NCBI RefSeq assembly: GCF_030867095.1
Contig: NC_081826.1
Coordinates: 59,426,001 to 59,490,000 of the forward strand
DNA from: Alligator mississippiensis
Taxonomy: Eukaryota > Chordata > Crocodylia > Alligatoridae
DNA length: 64,000 nt
Direction: 5' to 3'
The translations under genes and the position numbers were made by a program. This document shows positions 33,561-46,400 of this stretch, in pieces (position 1 is the stretch's first letter; each line of letters begins with the position of its first letter). The notes under the pieces were generated by a model that saw only the letters and a list, made by a program, of their open reading frames with translations, did no database searches and was not told where the DNA came from.

Positions 33561-36500
33561 CACACAGTCTTGGCTCAAGGCTCTGTCTGTGCCAGCATTA
33601 AGAATGACAGAATATTTTTTATTTAAATTAGGAGAGTGCACCAGTACCCGTGACCAAAACTGGTCCCTACCATTACCGTGTATTCCTTATTGACTTGCAT
33701 TGCATATAGTTATCTATACCCCTTTACAGCAGGTAAACACTGTGATTCTGATGAAGCAGTACAGAGGTCAGGAATGCAAGGCCCACAGAGCCACTGGACT
33801 GGCCTACAGATGTAGGGGACTTTGGCTGCTGTTTTCACCTGCCCCATGGCTGGGAGAAGTGGCAGCAGCAGCAGCAGTAGCTGCATTCCAAGTGCTTGCC
33901 TCAGACTCCAGCTGGGTCATTCCAGCCCACCCCTAAAAGATACTGTCAACTGCTGAAGTAGCATGTTAAAACACACCCAGTACAGATGTGAATGATGGGA
34001 CAAGTATGCAAAGCAGTGGAGAATCAGGCCTTATTACGTACATTTTTTTTTTTTTTTTAAAGACTGCACTGTTTTGAATTACAAAAACTTAGAAGAATCC
34101 AGATTTCTCATTTTTTCACTTTAAAAATCTAATTTTTTCACCAGGTTAATAGATTTTCTTTAGATTTTGTAAAACAATTTGCTTCTGGGCTGAGACTATG
34201 ACTGCCAAATTAGATACTTACGGCTGAGTTATAGACCCCTAGAATAGTCATTTCTTTTGAATCATGAACACATTTTTAATTACAGTGGTGCTAACAAGTA
34301 ATTGTGTGAAAATGCTATGATTAACAAGTTCTACCTTGAATATGTAACTACAGTTTCAGATTTTTCCTGATGTTCTGTATCACTAAATCTATTGCCAGAG
34401 GAAAAAAAAATACACCCCACGACAGCAGCATACAATGTCTTAGTCATGGAGTATCTCACATTACTTGCTGAACAAATTGCTCTTTGGGCAGCAGTATCTG
34501 TTTTGTGCTGAATAACTTATTGTGTACATCTATAGGCAGGAGAACACATGTTCATGGTCTGTAACACTGTGCGACTACCTGTAGAAATGCTGAATTGATG
34601 GGAAAGAAATCAATGAGTGCTCCAAATACAGGACTGTCACTTTTAACTGGAGTACTCCTGTTCTTTTTGCACATGACCTAATTTTGTAAGACTTGAAATG
34701 TTGAAGAGAGTTATGCATTACCTCTGTGATACATTAAATATGTGATAAGCTCCTTCCCAGCTTTTGTTTTAAGAAAAAGTGCTATCTTTTTACTGGTGGC
34801 TCTTGAGAATGGAAAAAAATGCACTCACTATCAACATTCCTGAGGTGGTTACTTTTTTTTTATTTTTAAATCAAGTGCTAGTGGATAATTGTGGTTTACT
34901 TCTGATTTTCCACACCCTTGGCTTTGAGGACACAGTGGTATTTCATCCATCCAAAACAATTAATTACATATAGAAGTTCTAGCGGAGGATGAAGTACTGC
35001 TGACAAAACAAAACAAAGAAAACAAAACATTTAGCTTTCTGAAAGCTGGCATTTTCCAATTGGTCAGCTGAATATTTGCCAACCTTTATATTTTTAGTAG
35101 TTGTAGGCTGCCACCCTCAACAATTTACAGTAAAAAATGTTAATATTAAGCTTGACTAAAAAAAGAAAACATCCTAACAACCTAGTTTTTCTGCTATCTA
35201 AACTATCATACAGACTGTAAACTAAAGCCATATTACCCAGGAACAGCAGAACTTGTCATCACTCTTTCTTTTGATTGTAATTAACTGCCCAAAACTCTGA
35301 ACCAGCTTTGAAAATCTCAGTCCCATTGTTTTCTAGTTTGTTAGTTCATATTAAAAACTGGTAAAGAAGACATTTGTGATTTTTTTCTTATTGCTTTTGA
35401 AGTATTGCCAACTCCAAACTTATAAAAATAATTAGTCTCAAAAAGTAAGTCATTAGATCATTTTACAAATTAAAAATTGGGTTATTTTTATTTGCTTTAT
35501 GGTTTTTCACCCTTTCCAGTGCACTTGCCTCATATTTTCAAGATTTTTTTTCAATCAAGAGGGCTAGAAACTTATTTTAGCAAAAACAGATTTTAATGCA
35601 ATAGCAGGATTTCATCTGGGACTTTAAGCAAGCATCTAATTGTGAACGATAGAAGTTGTGACAGTTGATAATACTGTAGTCGGTTCTGCTTCTTGTTTTC
35701 ATTGCAGTTGATGGAAAAAATGCCAAAATCCTACTTCTCTTGAAGTAACTGATAAAACAGTAGGAAAAAGTTTTACACAGTCAGCTTCCTTCTAATAATG
35801 TAAGCCAAGCACCTTGATCTCATAGTTCCACTTACTGGTATGTCAAATGTCAAAACTCTCTCTGCTTCCAACGTTACAAATTGTAACATTAAACAACAAA
35901 GGGGTTGTTTAGAATGAGAAGACAAGGTGGGCTTACTACAAATCAAAATAGTCCTGGTTTTGGTGCTGGTATAATTGATAAGTTAATATTATGGTATATT
36001 CTTGCATACCACACAGCTCTGAATAAGACACATACCTTGTTTTTGGAAATCAGAATGAAGGAAAAAAAAATCTTTCCTTAAAAATACCATTAAGTTTGGT
36101 ACTTTTGCAGGGAAAACACTGGCAGCTGTAGTTGGGGTAAGGGGGGACCACAAAACCTGTGGCTCTTCTGTTAACCATCTAGATGTAGGACATGGTGCCT
36201 ATCTGGCTTTAAAGCAGAGCTAGGCAGTTCAGCCCCAGCAGAAACAGGCCCTCCATGGATGCTGCTGACTGAACTGAACTGCCAGTCCCTTTTTCTCAAG
36301 TTGCATGGGCTCTCAGCCGACTTGGCAGGCACTGCTGACTGCCCTCTCAATTCAAAGTGGAACCTAACAGTTTGGCTTCTGCCAGGATTGGGCCCTCCAT
36401 TCCCTGTGTTTCCCCATTTAAGACACACACCCTGATTTTTGGAAAAAAGGTGCATGTTGTATGTGAATGAATAAGTAACTGTGTACATCTAGAAACTGGT

Positions 36501-38530
36501 TAACTGACATGGAAGTGTTTTTGCTCTATTGCTTTCCTTGAATAGTTAATTATTTTGGCTACTGGCCTCTTGGTCACTGGTCCATAGCTAGTAACATCCT
36601 CCTGAAATATTAAAGGGCATCACCAGGTAACACAGCATTCCAGTTTAGGAAAAACTGATTCCAGTGATTGTCTAAACTCAAAAAGTCAAATCTTCAGGTA
36701 AAGAACACTGAAGAAATATCTTATTTGATGGGATAAATTAAACCAATATGCATGAAAGAACAACAAAGCACAATATGTTATATTTATTGAGTCCTGATTT
36801 ACACTGGAATGGCTGAGGTCTCATCTGTACTGGACAAATGGACTATATTAGAAAATGTGCTAACTAACTTGATGTTAACAAGGACTAATGTCAACAAACA
36901 CATTGCCCAGCTGTTCTAGTACCTGTCTACAGCAGGTCCTAAGTCATATTTAATATCATAACATACTTTCCATCACAATACCTTTGTCCAGAGTTGACAA
37001 AGTTTGGAAGGACAGTTAACCCCTGAGGGCCTAACTTATCACTGCCTCATACTTCATTCATTTTTACATCATGAATGAATCAGTCATTTACATCTGTGCA
37101 AAGTGGATGCAAAATTCAGTGCAAATGATTGGAGAATTCTCACTGGCACTCTAATATCCACTTTGCACATATAAATCACTCCACTGAGTGTCCACAAGCA
37201 CAGAACCAAGGCCTATGAGCTAGATCCCTCTTAGCTTCCTTAAGACTGTTCTGCATTACATTAGCACCTGTGAATATGGCTATAGTGAAAATATTTTGGG
37301 AAGTCATGGCAAAATATTTGTTCTCACTTTTTGCTGACTTTGCACCAGAGCCCCGGTATTACTATATATAATCTAGATCCTTTAATATGAGTATTCACAG
37401 ACTTTTAAAGACACTGGTGTTATTTTTATTGTTGTTTTATTTTCATATGCTTGAAATCAGATTCAGTTTCTCATGCAAAAATGAAATCTAAACGTGGAGT
37501 CAAATGGATTCAAGAGGCCAAAACAAGAATATCTACCAGCACAAGTGAAGCAGAGCGAGTCAAATATGGCTAATGTAACCACTTAAGTGACTGTTTTACA
37601 CAATTCTATATGCAGCAGAACACATTTTTCATTGTTGTCCTTGAAAATAAGTGCACATTTTTTATTCAAAAAAAAGTTGAAGAGGGACTTTAAATGAATT
37701 CCATAGAACTTATTAATGAAAATTCTCTGTTGATTTGTACATACAGGCAAACGTGAACAAATAGAGTTGTGTTTCTAACTCTATATAATACAAAGAAACT
37801 TCATTGGCACAGAAGAGTACAAATAACTTGGTTTATCAATCACAGACAGGATACTAGGCTTAGTTACATACCAGTACTGATTTAACAGGAGTTATTCAGC
37901 TATGCAACAGTTTATAAGTTTTAGTCCTATTATATGCAGTAAAACAGCCACCTTTTTCTAATCAGCTAGTTATTGTATACACTGATCCAATTTCGCAGTA
38001 TACATGGGCCAGTGTTTTCCTGAGTTCATGGTCCAAGATTATTTTCCCAAAACAGCTATACATTTTAACCACCTTATCTTCTCTAAATGAGAAAGTTTCT
38101 CACAAGCATAGTGGTTGCAGAGCATAGTTCCCTTTTCATTGTCTTTGGGACTGCAGTTACTTTCTATTTCAGAAACATGTTCTTACTGCTTATTGCTCTG
38201 CCTTTTTCTCTTTACATAGCGCATACAGTCTGAAGGAACAACACAGGTATTGTGGAGTCCAATTAACTGCTTTTACTATGTACATACACAACATTTAAGG
38301 CCAAGATACAGGTATGCACTATTGCTTCAGCAGGGTCTTGGTGGCTTCTGGAACATAAGAGAACACCATGAAGACAAGTAAAGGTTTTAAGAGATACAAG
38401 CCAATTCCTATGCATTACAAATTGAATTAAGTGATACTCATCCACAGCTACACAGCTGAGGTGTAATAAGGAGCTGGTGTAGCCCACTATAATCAGTTTG
38501 ATCTAAATAACATGGATGACAACATCTGAG
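33561..38530. other. Unassigned AT-rich intergenic DNA
   Basis: No exon-like ORF. About 36030-36470 shows two same-direction blocks (AAGACACATACCTTGTTTTTGGAAATC and AAGACACACACCCTGATTTTTGG), probably fragments of an old DNA transposon. Homopolymer T/A tract near 34048-34061. Confidence 0.45.
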
Positions 38531-38538
38531 ATTCATTC

Positions 38539-38660
38539 ACTTGCAACTCCACCAATGTCATATATGGCACCACCTGCTTACAGTGCCATTTGTTGTGAGG
38601 CAGCAACTCTATGGGAAATACAGTGAATTAAGGAAAACAAACATCTCCCCATCCACCAGG
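38539..38660 (+). pseudogene. Penelope-like GIY-YIG N-terminal remnant
   Basis: The frame reads TCNSTNVIYGTTCLQCHLL then breaks. A TC..S.NVIY..TC..C block directly before the YxGQT motif is characteristic of GIY-YIG endonucleases of Penelope-like elements. After a shift the next frame reads VRQ-QLYGK, consistent with the decayed YVGQT-xxSL segment. Confidence 0.45.
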
Positions 38661-38739
38661 ACCTCAATGATGCCCTTCACTATTGCCATGCAAGCCCTTT
38701 TAGATCCACACATTTAACCATCAACAACGTAACTTCAAC

Positions 38740-39110
38740 TCTGATGAGGCTTGGAAAACCAAATGGAGTTCACAGGAAGTCCCAAATAAACATCTTGTGA
38801 TAGATCCAATGCAGAAGGTCCCCAGCTTTGATCTCCCATGACACTCATGGACAACTCTAAACTGTATCTGCACAAATGATGGGAGATGCGGATACTTGAT
38901 GCACAAATGGAAAATCAAAAACTCTCCAGTGTGCAACTGTGATCATCCAGAACAGACCATGGACCATATATCAAATCTATGCCCAATCCACAAATATGAT
39001 GGAGGTATCACAGCAATACACTCTGCTGCTCCTGATGCAATTGTCTAGCTCAACCACCTAAATGTAAAATTATACTTGCTGCTCTGTATCAGCAGTATGG
39101 AAGAAGAAAG
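38740..39110 (+). mobile_element. LINE C-terminal domain and tail
   Basis: Plus-strand translation gives NDGRCGYLMHKWKIKNSPVC, then NCDHPEQTMDHISNLCP, then KYDGGITAIHSAAPDAIV and, after a TAG that replaces W, LNHLNVKL. The CxC-x-H-xxxC pattern with EQTMxHI and the final W-L-x-x-L-x-(I/V) segment is the conserved C-terminal zinc-knuckle-like region found after the RT in several non-LTR retrotransposon clades. The clade was not settled. A GAAGAAGAAAGAAG-type simple tail follows at about 39096. Confidence 0.6.
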
Positions 39111-39119
39111 AAGCGTCCC

Positions 39120-39398
39120 TCTGCTGTCTACATTGGACAGACAGGGCAATCCCTATGTGACAGAATTAATAAACACTGATCTGTCATCAGCTACAGAAAC
39201 ACATGTAAGCCTGTGGCAGAACACTTTAACCGCCCCAGACACTCCACTGCTATCCTGAGGGTGGCTCTTCTCAGACATCAAACTTTTAAAAACTGATTTG
39301 AATGGCAAATTGTGGAACAAGAAATCATCCACAGGCTGGCCTGTGTTAAGTATGGTTTAAACAGGGACTATAGATTCTTATCCCATTACCTGGGTTAG
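39120..39398 (+). pseudogene. Penelope-like GIY-YIG endonuclease remnant
   Basis: One frame reads SAVYIGQTGQSLCDRINKH, a stop, SVISYRNTCKPVAEHFNRP, RHSTAILRVALLRHQTFKN, a stop, FEWQIVEQEIIHRLACVKYG and LNRDYRFLSHYLG. VYIGQTG..L..RI..H, then PVAEHFN....H and E..(I) later are hallmarks of the GIY-YIG domain that Penelope-like elements carry C-terminally. Two in-frame stops make it dead. The following about 300 bp (C-rich, to about 39720) is probably its 3' UTR. Confidence 0.75.
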
Positions 39399-40198
39399 TT
39401 TTAATGACTGCTTTGTTCCTATTGGTTTACTGCTTGTTTGCTTGTCTCCACCAGCACTGCCCCCTACCCCCTCTCTCTCTCCCCTCTCTCTTGTCTTTTA
39501 CATTCTAATTTCTCTCTCTTTATACTCTGCTTTCTGCACAAGGTGCACCACCACTAGTTGTCCCCAGGGAACCAAACACCCACTCACGTCTGGACACAGC
39601 CTGTGAGGTCTGCAAGCATGTAGGAAAATAAAGCATAAATGGAGACAGCTAGGGATGAACTATTCTCCTCAGTATAACACTCCTACAAGCCTGTGTTCAT
39701 TTTGTCACATCCAGTAAAGTCAATACACTTTCCCCTACATGCACACACAAAGGGAACTTTGCCTCAAGTGCAGACTGTGGAGCACAAGTCTTGAGGGTGC
39801 TCTATCACAGTTCAAGGAATAGTGGGGAGATACTAGTCCCCTGTGCAGGTATTATGATACACTGTGAATGCATCAAAATCTTTGAAGTTGCCCTGAAAAA
39901 CATGAGACCTCTGAAGATTAGTAAAGCCATGTTCCTTGTTTCCTCTGCTAAAGGATCAAACATGACCTCCCCCCACAATGAGTTGGCTTGTGGGAAAGTA
40001 AAGAGTTGAGAGACCCTGCATTATTTCCTGCTCAGAGCATAATTTAGCCCTTAGTTAGCACTGAATGATTATTTTGATCTCCTCAGTTATAATCTTGTCG
40101 TAACAAAAATAAGTAAACTATATGTACTTATCTGCTGCCTGACATCTCTAGTGTTTCTAGAATTTAAAGTTAATCCTAAAAGGAGAATTGGTTACTGT
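39399..40198. other. Probable Penelope 3' UTR, then unassigned DNA
   Basis: From 39399 to about 39720 a CT-rich stretch (CCCCTCTCTCTTGTC-like) and GAAAATAAAGC fit the untranslated tail of the Penelope-like copy. Beyond that nothing is recognised. Confidence 0.4.
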
Positions 40199-40393
40199 GG
40201 GCGCATCTACACAAGATGCTAAAAGTGCAGTAGACTAATTCTATTGCACATTAGCATGGTAGCAAAAACTGTGCTAATGCACAGTAGAATTAGTCTACTG
40301 CACATTAGTGTCATAAAAAGTATGCTACTACTGCACAGTTGCGCCAATTATGGCACATTTAGTACCTGTCATTACATTGTAGACATGCCCCGT
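40199..40393. mobile_element. Short MITE (GGGCGCATCTACAC family), about 195 bp
   Basis: Ends GGGCGCATCTACACAAG and the inverted TGTAGACATGCCCC. Internally AGTAGACTAATTCTA and TAGAATTAGTCTACT form a perfect inverted pair. Confidence 0.65.
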
Positions 40394-40493
40394 GTTTTCA
40401 ACTTATAGTACTCCAGTGGAAACCAGAGCAGAAATTAAACAGACACAGTAATAAATATGATTCTTTTGTTTTTTCCAGTCTCATATAGTGAAG

Positions 40494-40926
40494 GGGCGTA
40501 TTTACACATGCTATTAATGCACAGTAAGGTTTCTGCACATTAAAAAGGGAGCAGTAAATTGCCCCCAGAGAAAGGGTCTATATGTGTGCCAGCTTGGAAG
40601 CAACCAATTCCCACGTTGCAGGGAGACAGGTGCCCCTGCAGCCACCACAGCTCCCAACACACAGTGTTTAGAGGTGGCAGTGGGCCGCTTGCTGCCTGGG
40701 CTGACTGGGAGTAAATTGCTCCTGGCCAGCATCTACATGTGCGCTACTGTGCAGTAACTAATGCACAGTTAATCTACTAGCTGTATTTTCAGGTAGTAGA
40801 TAACTGTGCATTAGCCTATTTTATTGTGCAGTAGCCTAGGGCCTGGTTAAATAGTGATGATTACTGCACTGTAGATTAGTCTACCGCATCTACTGCACAG
40901 TAAAGCATCTCAGGTAGACACACCCA
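40494..40926. mobile_element. Short MITE (related), about 430 bp
   Basis: Ends GGGGCGTATTTACACATGC and the inverted CAGGTAGACACACCC; interior repeats of ATGCACAGTAA type as in the neighbour at 40199, and a GC-rich centre. Confidence 0.6.
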
Positions 40927-41789
40927 AGGATATATAGAAATGGAAATAGATAAGAGGGACATAAATATTAATTTTACCTGCAACCCAGCGCTGAAAATTC
41001 AGGTCAAATAAGATTATGGGAATGAAAGAAGAAACTTCTAAGAGTACCAATGACAACATAAGCTGTGCCAGGGGTTGTGAAAGCCCCTCTATAATGAATC
41101 TGTATGCAAAATGAATAGATTACATGCTTAAGGCTGAAATTATGATAATTTTTCCTTACTTCCAAATCTATGATCACACAGAAATGATTTGCCCTGGGAG
41201 ATGGCATCTGCTGGTATCTATTGTATGTATAGTAAACTCTTTAATTATCTTACTGGAATGCTATTTACAGCCAATATTTTAGAAAGAAACTGCAAAGTAC
41301 CATCTGTTCTGTGTGGTTCCCACTAACTTTACTGATTTATACATGTGCTTTGAAAATAAAGGCAAATGTTTAAATCCTTAATTCTGTCTTTTCCTACAGC
41401 AGCAAAGCTGAAATAATTCTTTCAAAATGGATGTTTTTTTTTCATGGGTGTGGCTTTAGCATCTGCAATATCTTTTCAGGATTCCTCTGTGGGAAGAATA
41501 GCTGAGCAGATAGGTAATTTAGCGAAGATTGGTTATTGAAGTCTTCTTCCAGACAGTACAGTAATGAACAAGTCCTCAACACCTCTGAAAGTCAGATCAA
41601 ACATGGCTCACAGTATATTCTTGGAGCAAGAAGGGACAAACTATATAAAAGGAAATAGCTCTTTATACCTCTCAGGCATAATAGGTCAGCTACTGTGGGG
41701 AGTTGTAGATTTTTACCCAGCCTGTCCATCGCACATTGACTTACACCTGATGCATCCCAACAGTGTCAGTGTAATTTTACCAGGTCGGA
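40927..41789. other. Unassigned DNA
   Basis: No gene seen; the right end may belong to the CR1 that is recognisable from about 41790. Confidence 0.35.
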
Positions 41790-42620
41790 ATCTGAAATTG
41801 AGTCAACAGTTTTCTCTTGGTATAAAAAAGCCAATAGCATACTGGGCTGTATTGACAGGATTGCCACCACCCAGTAATTGTTTCACTCTATGCAGTACTG
41901 ATGATGCCTCACCTAAAGTCCATGTCCAGTTTTGACCACTGAATGTAAAATATGCGAACAAATGGGAAACAGTCCAGTTGAGAGCAAACAACATCATGAG
42001 AGGTCTAGAAAACATGATTAACAAGGACCAGTTATAAGAATTGGGATAATTTATCCTGGAGGGGAGAAGTGGAGATTTGATAACAATCTTTACGTACATA
42101 GAAGTTTGTTACAAAGAGGACAGAGACAGACTGTTCTCTGTGTCCACAAGGGCAGTACAAGCAGTAACAATTTAAATTGGAAATTTAGATTGGATATTAG
42201 GAAGACCTTTCTTACTACAGGGGTGGTCAAGCCCAGGAACAGGTTGTGAAATCTCCATCACTGGAAGCTTTTAAGAGCAGGTAATAAAACACTTGGTCAG
42301 GATGACTTAGACAGGGATGATCCTGCATTCAGCAGAGGATTGGACCAGACCAGGGGTGGCCAATCTGCAGCATGAGTTTCACAAGTGGCACAAACAGCCT
42401 CTGTGGCACGTGTCAGATTAGGGAGAAGGCAGGCAGCACAGTGGCAGATAATGCAGGCAGCAGGAAGCAGAGCAGCAGATCAAACAGGGGATGGGGATCA
42501 GAGTATCATGCAGGGAGGGTATAGGGTTAATTTATGGCACACCTGCCAAAAACATTGGCCCTTGCTGGACTAGATGATCTTTTGAGGTCCCTTCCTATAC
42601 TATTTTTGTATTAATCTATT
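41790..42620 (+). mobile_element. Old CR1/L3-like LINE 3' part, split by a hAT
   Basis: On the plus strand LKLSQQFSLGIKKPIAYWAV corresponds to the CR1 motif around M-S-Q-Q...A..A....GC(I). Further on, the DNA follows the family order: GTCCAGTTTTG.CC, GTCCAGTTGAGAGCAA, GAGGTCTAGAA, TTGATAACAATCTT, and finally GACTAGATGATCTTTTGAGGTCCCTTCC, the standard 3' end. A hAT of 217 bp interrupts it at 42351-42567. Confidence 0.75.
42351..42567. mobile_element. Short hAT-like MITE (CAGGGGTGGCCAA family), 217 bp
   Basis: Ends CAGGGGTGGCCAATC and the inverted ATTGGCCCTTGCTG. Target duplication GACCAGAC (42343-42350) against GACTAGAT (42568-42575), six of eight. The insertion site is the ...GACTAGATGATC... 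of a CR1 tail, confirming it as an insertion. Confidence 0.85.
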
Positions 42621-43240
42621 GAATTTAAATAAACTCTTTACTCCACCAAACACAATAAGCCTAGGTTAGCTCTAAATGAAACAAATATTATGACTGTTTC
42701 TGTTCCCAACACTAGATTCAGAGAGTACTGGAATACAGCCTAAAAAATCTAGCACTGCATCCATGTAACTGTCATGTCAATGTGCATGACTCAGCCAGTA
42801 CTGGTTTATGGTGCAGGAACCTGGGAAACGATAACAGTTACAATGAGGATGGGCAATAACACAAAAAACTTAGATATAAACACAGTTACTTTACTTTAAA
42901 CTCCAATTTATAAATGAAAGCAATCTTTTTTATCAAAAAGTCAAAACAAATCAAAGAACAAAGGAAAAATCCTAACATCAACAAAACCCATAATAGTGTG
43001 TTAGGATAATGGCTCAAATACAACCTCAAGGATTTCAAGTGGGTATTAATTATACTCTTGGTATGGCTGCATTTTTCCCATATGCGTGTACTTTCTGTTT
43101 CTAACCACAAGGTGGCAGCAGTTTCCAAATTCACTCTTAAAGGGGAGGTAGAAAAGGTCTTTTTTATAAAATCATTTGGCTATCTCCATCACACTTAGCA
43201 CCTCTAGGCCCCCATAATTAGTAAGTTCAGCCAATCAGCA
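42621..43240. other. Unassigned DNA
   Basis: Nothing recognisable. Confidence 0.4.
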
Positions 43241-43430
43241 GTGCTCATTTCAAACAATGGGAGCATGATATGGAGGCTCTGGCTCAAGAAAACATTAACA
43301 CATATGCCTGATGAAGGGACTTTGATCCTGAAAGCTTGCAGAAAAGGACAATTTTCTTGCTATTTTCCAGTTGGTCTAATAAAAGGTATCATTTTGGAAC
43401 CAAGAGTTCTAGTTTTTTGTATGTCTTAAC
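43241..43430 (+). mobile_element. Penelope-like element end with hammerhead-like motif (copy 2)
   Basis: Same order as 5346-5620: a hammerhead-like core, then CAGTTGGTCTAATAAAAGG and TATCATTTTGGAACCAAGAG. Boundaries are approximate. Confidence 0.45.
43308..43335 (+). ncRNA. Hammerhead-ribozyme-like motif, copy 2
   Basis: CTGATGA (43308-43314), a 15-nt stem-loop II (AGG(G) 43315-43318 pairing with (T)CCT 43326-43329, one G-T pair) and GAAA (43330-43333), followed by GC as the start of a very short stem III. Stem II is weaker than in copy 1. Activity is not implied. Confidence 0.4.
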
Positions 43431-46400
43431 ACATACGCTTAATTTGAGCCTATGATTGCGAGTTAAACACCTTCAAGGATCTGTGCCAGAAAAACAGGAC
43501 TTTCCAAAGACACACTGGAAATCTTTTACAACTTAAGTCTCTTGGTCCCAGCCACTGGACCACCCTGACATCTCATCTAGGCCCCCCAAAGTCAAAATAG
43601 TCATCTATTAATGTTACTAATAAAAAGGCATAATCAGTAGATGTGTGAGAATTAAAGTTAAATTAAACAAGGGTGGCATGGGGTTTGTGTCACAACAGAA
43701 TTTAATTTATCTTGTATAAACTATTCTAGCCAGGCAGGTCCTTTTAGTTGTTTTCTCATTTAAGAGGGGTTTAAAAGATGTCATTATGTTCTGGCTATGC
43801 CTTCACAGCAGCCGAAGATGCGATTGCAGTACATAGACACACCTAAGATATCTAGCATGTGGTGGCTTGGGTACTGATAGTAGAGAGGCTAACAGCAGCC
43901 CAGGATTCAGGTACAAAGTCAATTTCCTACATCCTGGTGAAACTTCTAGAGCTTGAGTTGAACCCCATGCTACTCTGGCTGTGCAAGTTTTGGTACATGA
44001 GCTACCTGTATTAAGGATGTCTCAGGAAGTCACACCTCCCAAAGGCAGTGTAGACAAACCCGTTGACTTTGCAAACAACAATATGATTATTAGAAAAAGT
44101 ATATATATAGGAGTATTGTTGATTACCTATTTGTGACATGTGGGAGGTACACATGGTGCTTTCCAAATGAATAGAAGATCATTCTCCTGCTCCAAGGGAC
44201 TTGCATGGATTAGGGAAAGATACCAAAGAGGAGAGGCCAAGATCAATAAAGACTGTATATTTATCAATGTATGGAACTTTCTAGTAATACAAATCCCATT
44301 GCTTATTGTTTAATTTAGAATTACTGATTTTTAAAAAATGTTAGTTATTAGTTTTATAAATTGATGCCAGGGTTTCGGGAACCAGAAGGATTTGAAGAAG
44401 AAAACAATTATCTGGAGCAGGAAACCAGGCAGATATAAGAGGCAGTGTGAGAGAAAACCCAGAAATATTTATGAGGCAGGACATGATAGGAGCAGTCAGA
44501 CTACTGGAGCCAACACTGAGCAGGGCATTAACAACAGAACTACAGTGGAGACTATTAAATGTATGGTAAAGACTGGTACATAATATCTGAGAAGGAAGTG
44601 CTCTCATGTTCTCTTATATAGCTGTCAGTCTTGAATTTGATTGTGCTTCTCATGTATCCACAACTCACAGCTCTCACCTGAGCAGATGTCCCCCTATACT
44701 TTATTAATGGAAACTCCCTTTGAAATGGGGAGAAATAGAGGGAATGACTGCAAAGGAGCTATACTAGCTAGAAAGCCACTTCGGCTCCCTCCCACTTTAA
44801 AGTGCAGAGCATTCATAAATTATAATAATGTGCAAAAAAGTCAAAACAGTGCAGGTCAGATCCTTAGCTGCAATAAAGTGGGATAGTTCTGCTGAAGCCA
44901 GTGAGGCAACATCAGTTTACACCATCTAAGAGTCTGATTCTTCTTTAAAGATCATATTACTTGTCTGTAAAACAATATCCAGATTTGTAAGTGAAACTGC
45001 AAAGGAGCCAGAAATATTTATATTGCAACAACAGATCTGTTGAGTCTTTGTTATTCTGTGATCATGGTCTCGGCTTGAGCTCTTGGTTGGTATTTCAAAT
45101 AAGGAAGTATCTGTTACTGCTATTCCGTATATGGAAGCATACAATAGTTCTCTAAGTGGAGCAAGTACTAACAAAACATAAACTCTCTCCAAGGTCCTTT
45201 ATCTTTACCCTTCTGCTAGTCTTTAATGGACCATTTCAATTAACTCCATAACCAACGATACTGAAGCTGAAGACCTGGACTGCCTCTTTAGACACTAAGA
45301 TAGCTAGGGTCTCACCCTAAACCTTCCTCACTACCCTCCAGTTTAGTGCCATGTGCCCTGTATGCTCCACATGCCCAGCACCTGTGTAAGAGTAAAGGCT
45401 TCTGAAGTGAATGCAGACATACCAAGAGCATAAGAACCAAAGAAAGGATGGTGTTGACTGGAAGAAACAAGTAGTGTTGGTTTGGGAATGCAATCTGGGA
45501 AAGTACAGAAGAGATTCCTGAAGGGTGAGAAAGTCACACTAAACCAGATCTTCAGTGATTATGATAATTCCATTGACTTCTCTGATTTACAGCTGCTGAG
45601 GAGGAAGTCCATCAGAAAGTCAATATGACCAGCCCCTTCAGTGACTGGCTTGCTGCCTATGACACTTTCCTGATATTGGCTCTGTCCATTTGTTTAAATG
45701 TAGGTTGGTATCTCAGATCATTTCACAGAATAACACTGAAACACAAGAAGGAAGAGAAGACAGGCAGGCCAGATCCCCATCCTTTGCCTCACTTTACTCC
45801 AGCAATACCCCCACGCCTTCCATTTGGACCTGCATTGCCAAGCAGAGGAGAGGACTAGGAATAAAGTCTGATCCCTTTGTGGCCTGATTCCTGAGTACAG
45901 ACTATTCAAGATTCAGTGATACTTTAATTTATTGGTGCCTAGAAGCAACTCAACCACTTTGTCTTGGGGAGAACTATAGGCCTGCTTCAGTTCCTTGGTC
46001 ATATATTTTACATTGAGAAATTCAAGGATCTTGATCCCTTTATTTTACTGAAAAAGGGCAAGTTAGTGATTGGGCCTTAGTCATCAAGTACCTGTTCCTG
46101 TAGAAGATATCTGATACTACAAGAGTTCTTTAATCGAACAAGAAAAACTGATCTGGAAATAAGATACACATTTTTAAGTAAGTATGCTTTAGGTACTGGA
46201 ACAGATTGCTAAAGTTTCTGATAGACTAGGTGATGGATCAACAAAGTTTTTAGCTCATAATTGGATAGCAAAGCTCTAATTTACCTACAAGTCATTTGCC
46301 TTGACATAGGCATTAAAAAAGAGTGACATTCTATTGCTTGCAGGATATGGGACCGGGCTGCCAACTTTTAAGGGCTGCACCAGCAGTGCAACATATTGCA

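Noticed and set aside
36030-36470. Possible LTR pair from two same-direction AAGACACA blocks
   Set aside because: The blocks are short and no TG...CA ends or duplications were found; more likely fragments of an old DNA transposon.
5836-40926. CRISPR-like or tandem regulatory arrays suggested by repeated ATGCACATTA words
   Set aside because: The words lie in MITE interiors as irregular palindromes, without constant repeat-spacer spacing, in a vertebrate genome.
41564-41935. 123-aa plus-strand ORF as a possible gene
   Set aside because: Its C-terminal part (LSQQFSLGIKKPIAYWAV) is a decayed CR1 motif, so it belongs to the LINE remnant.
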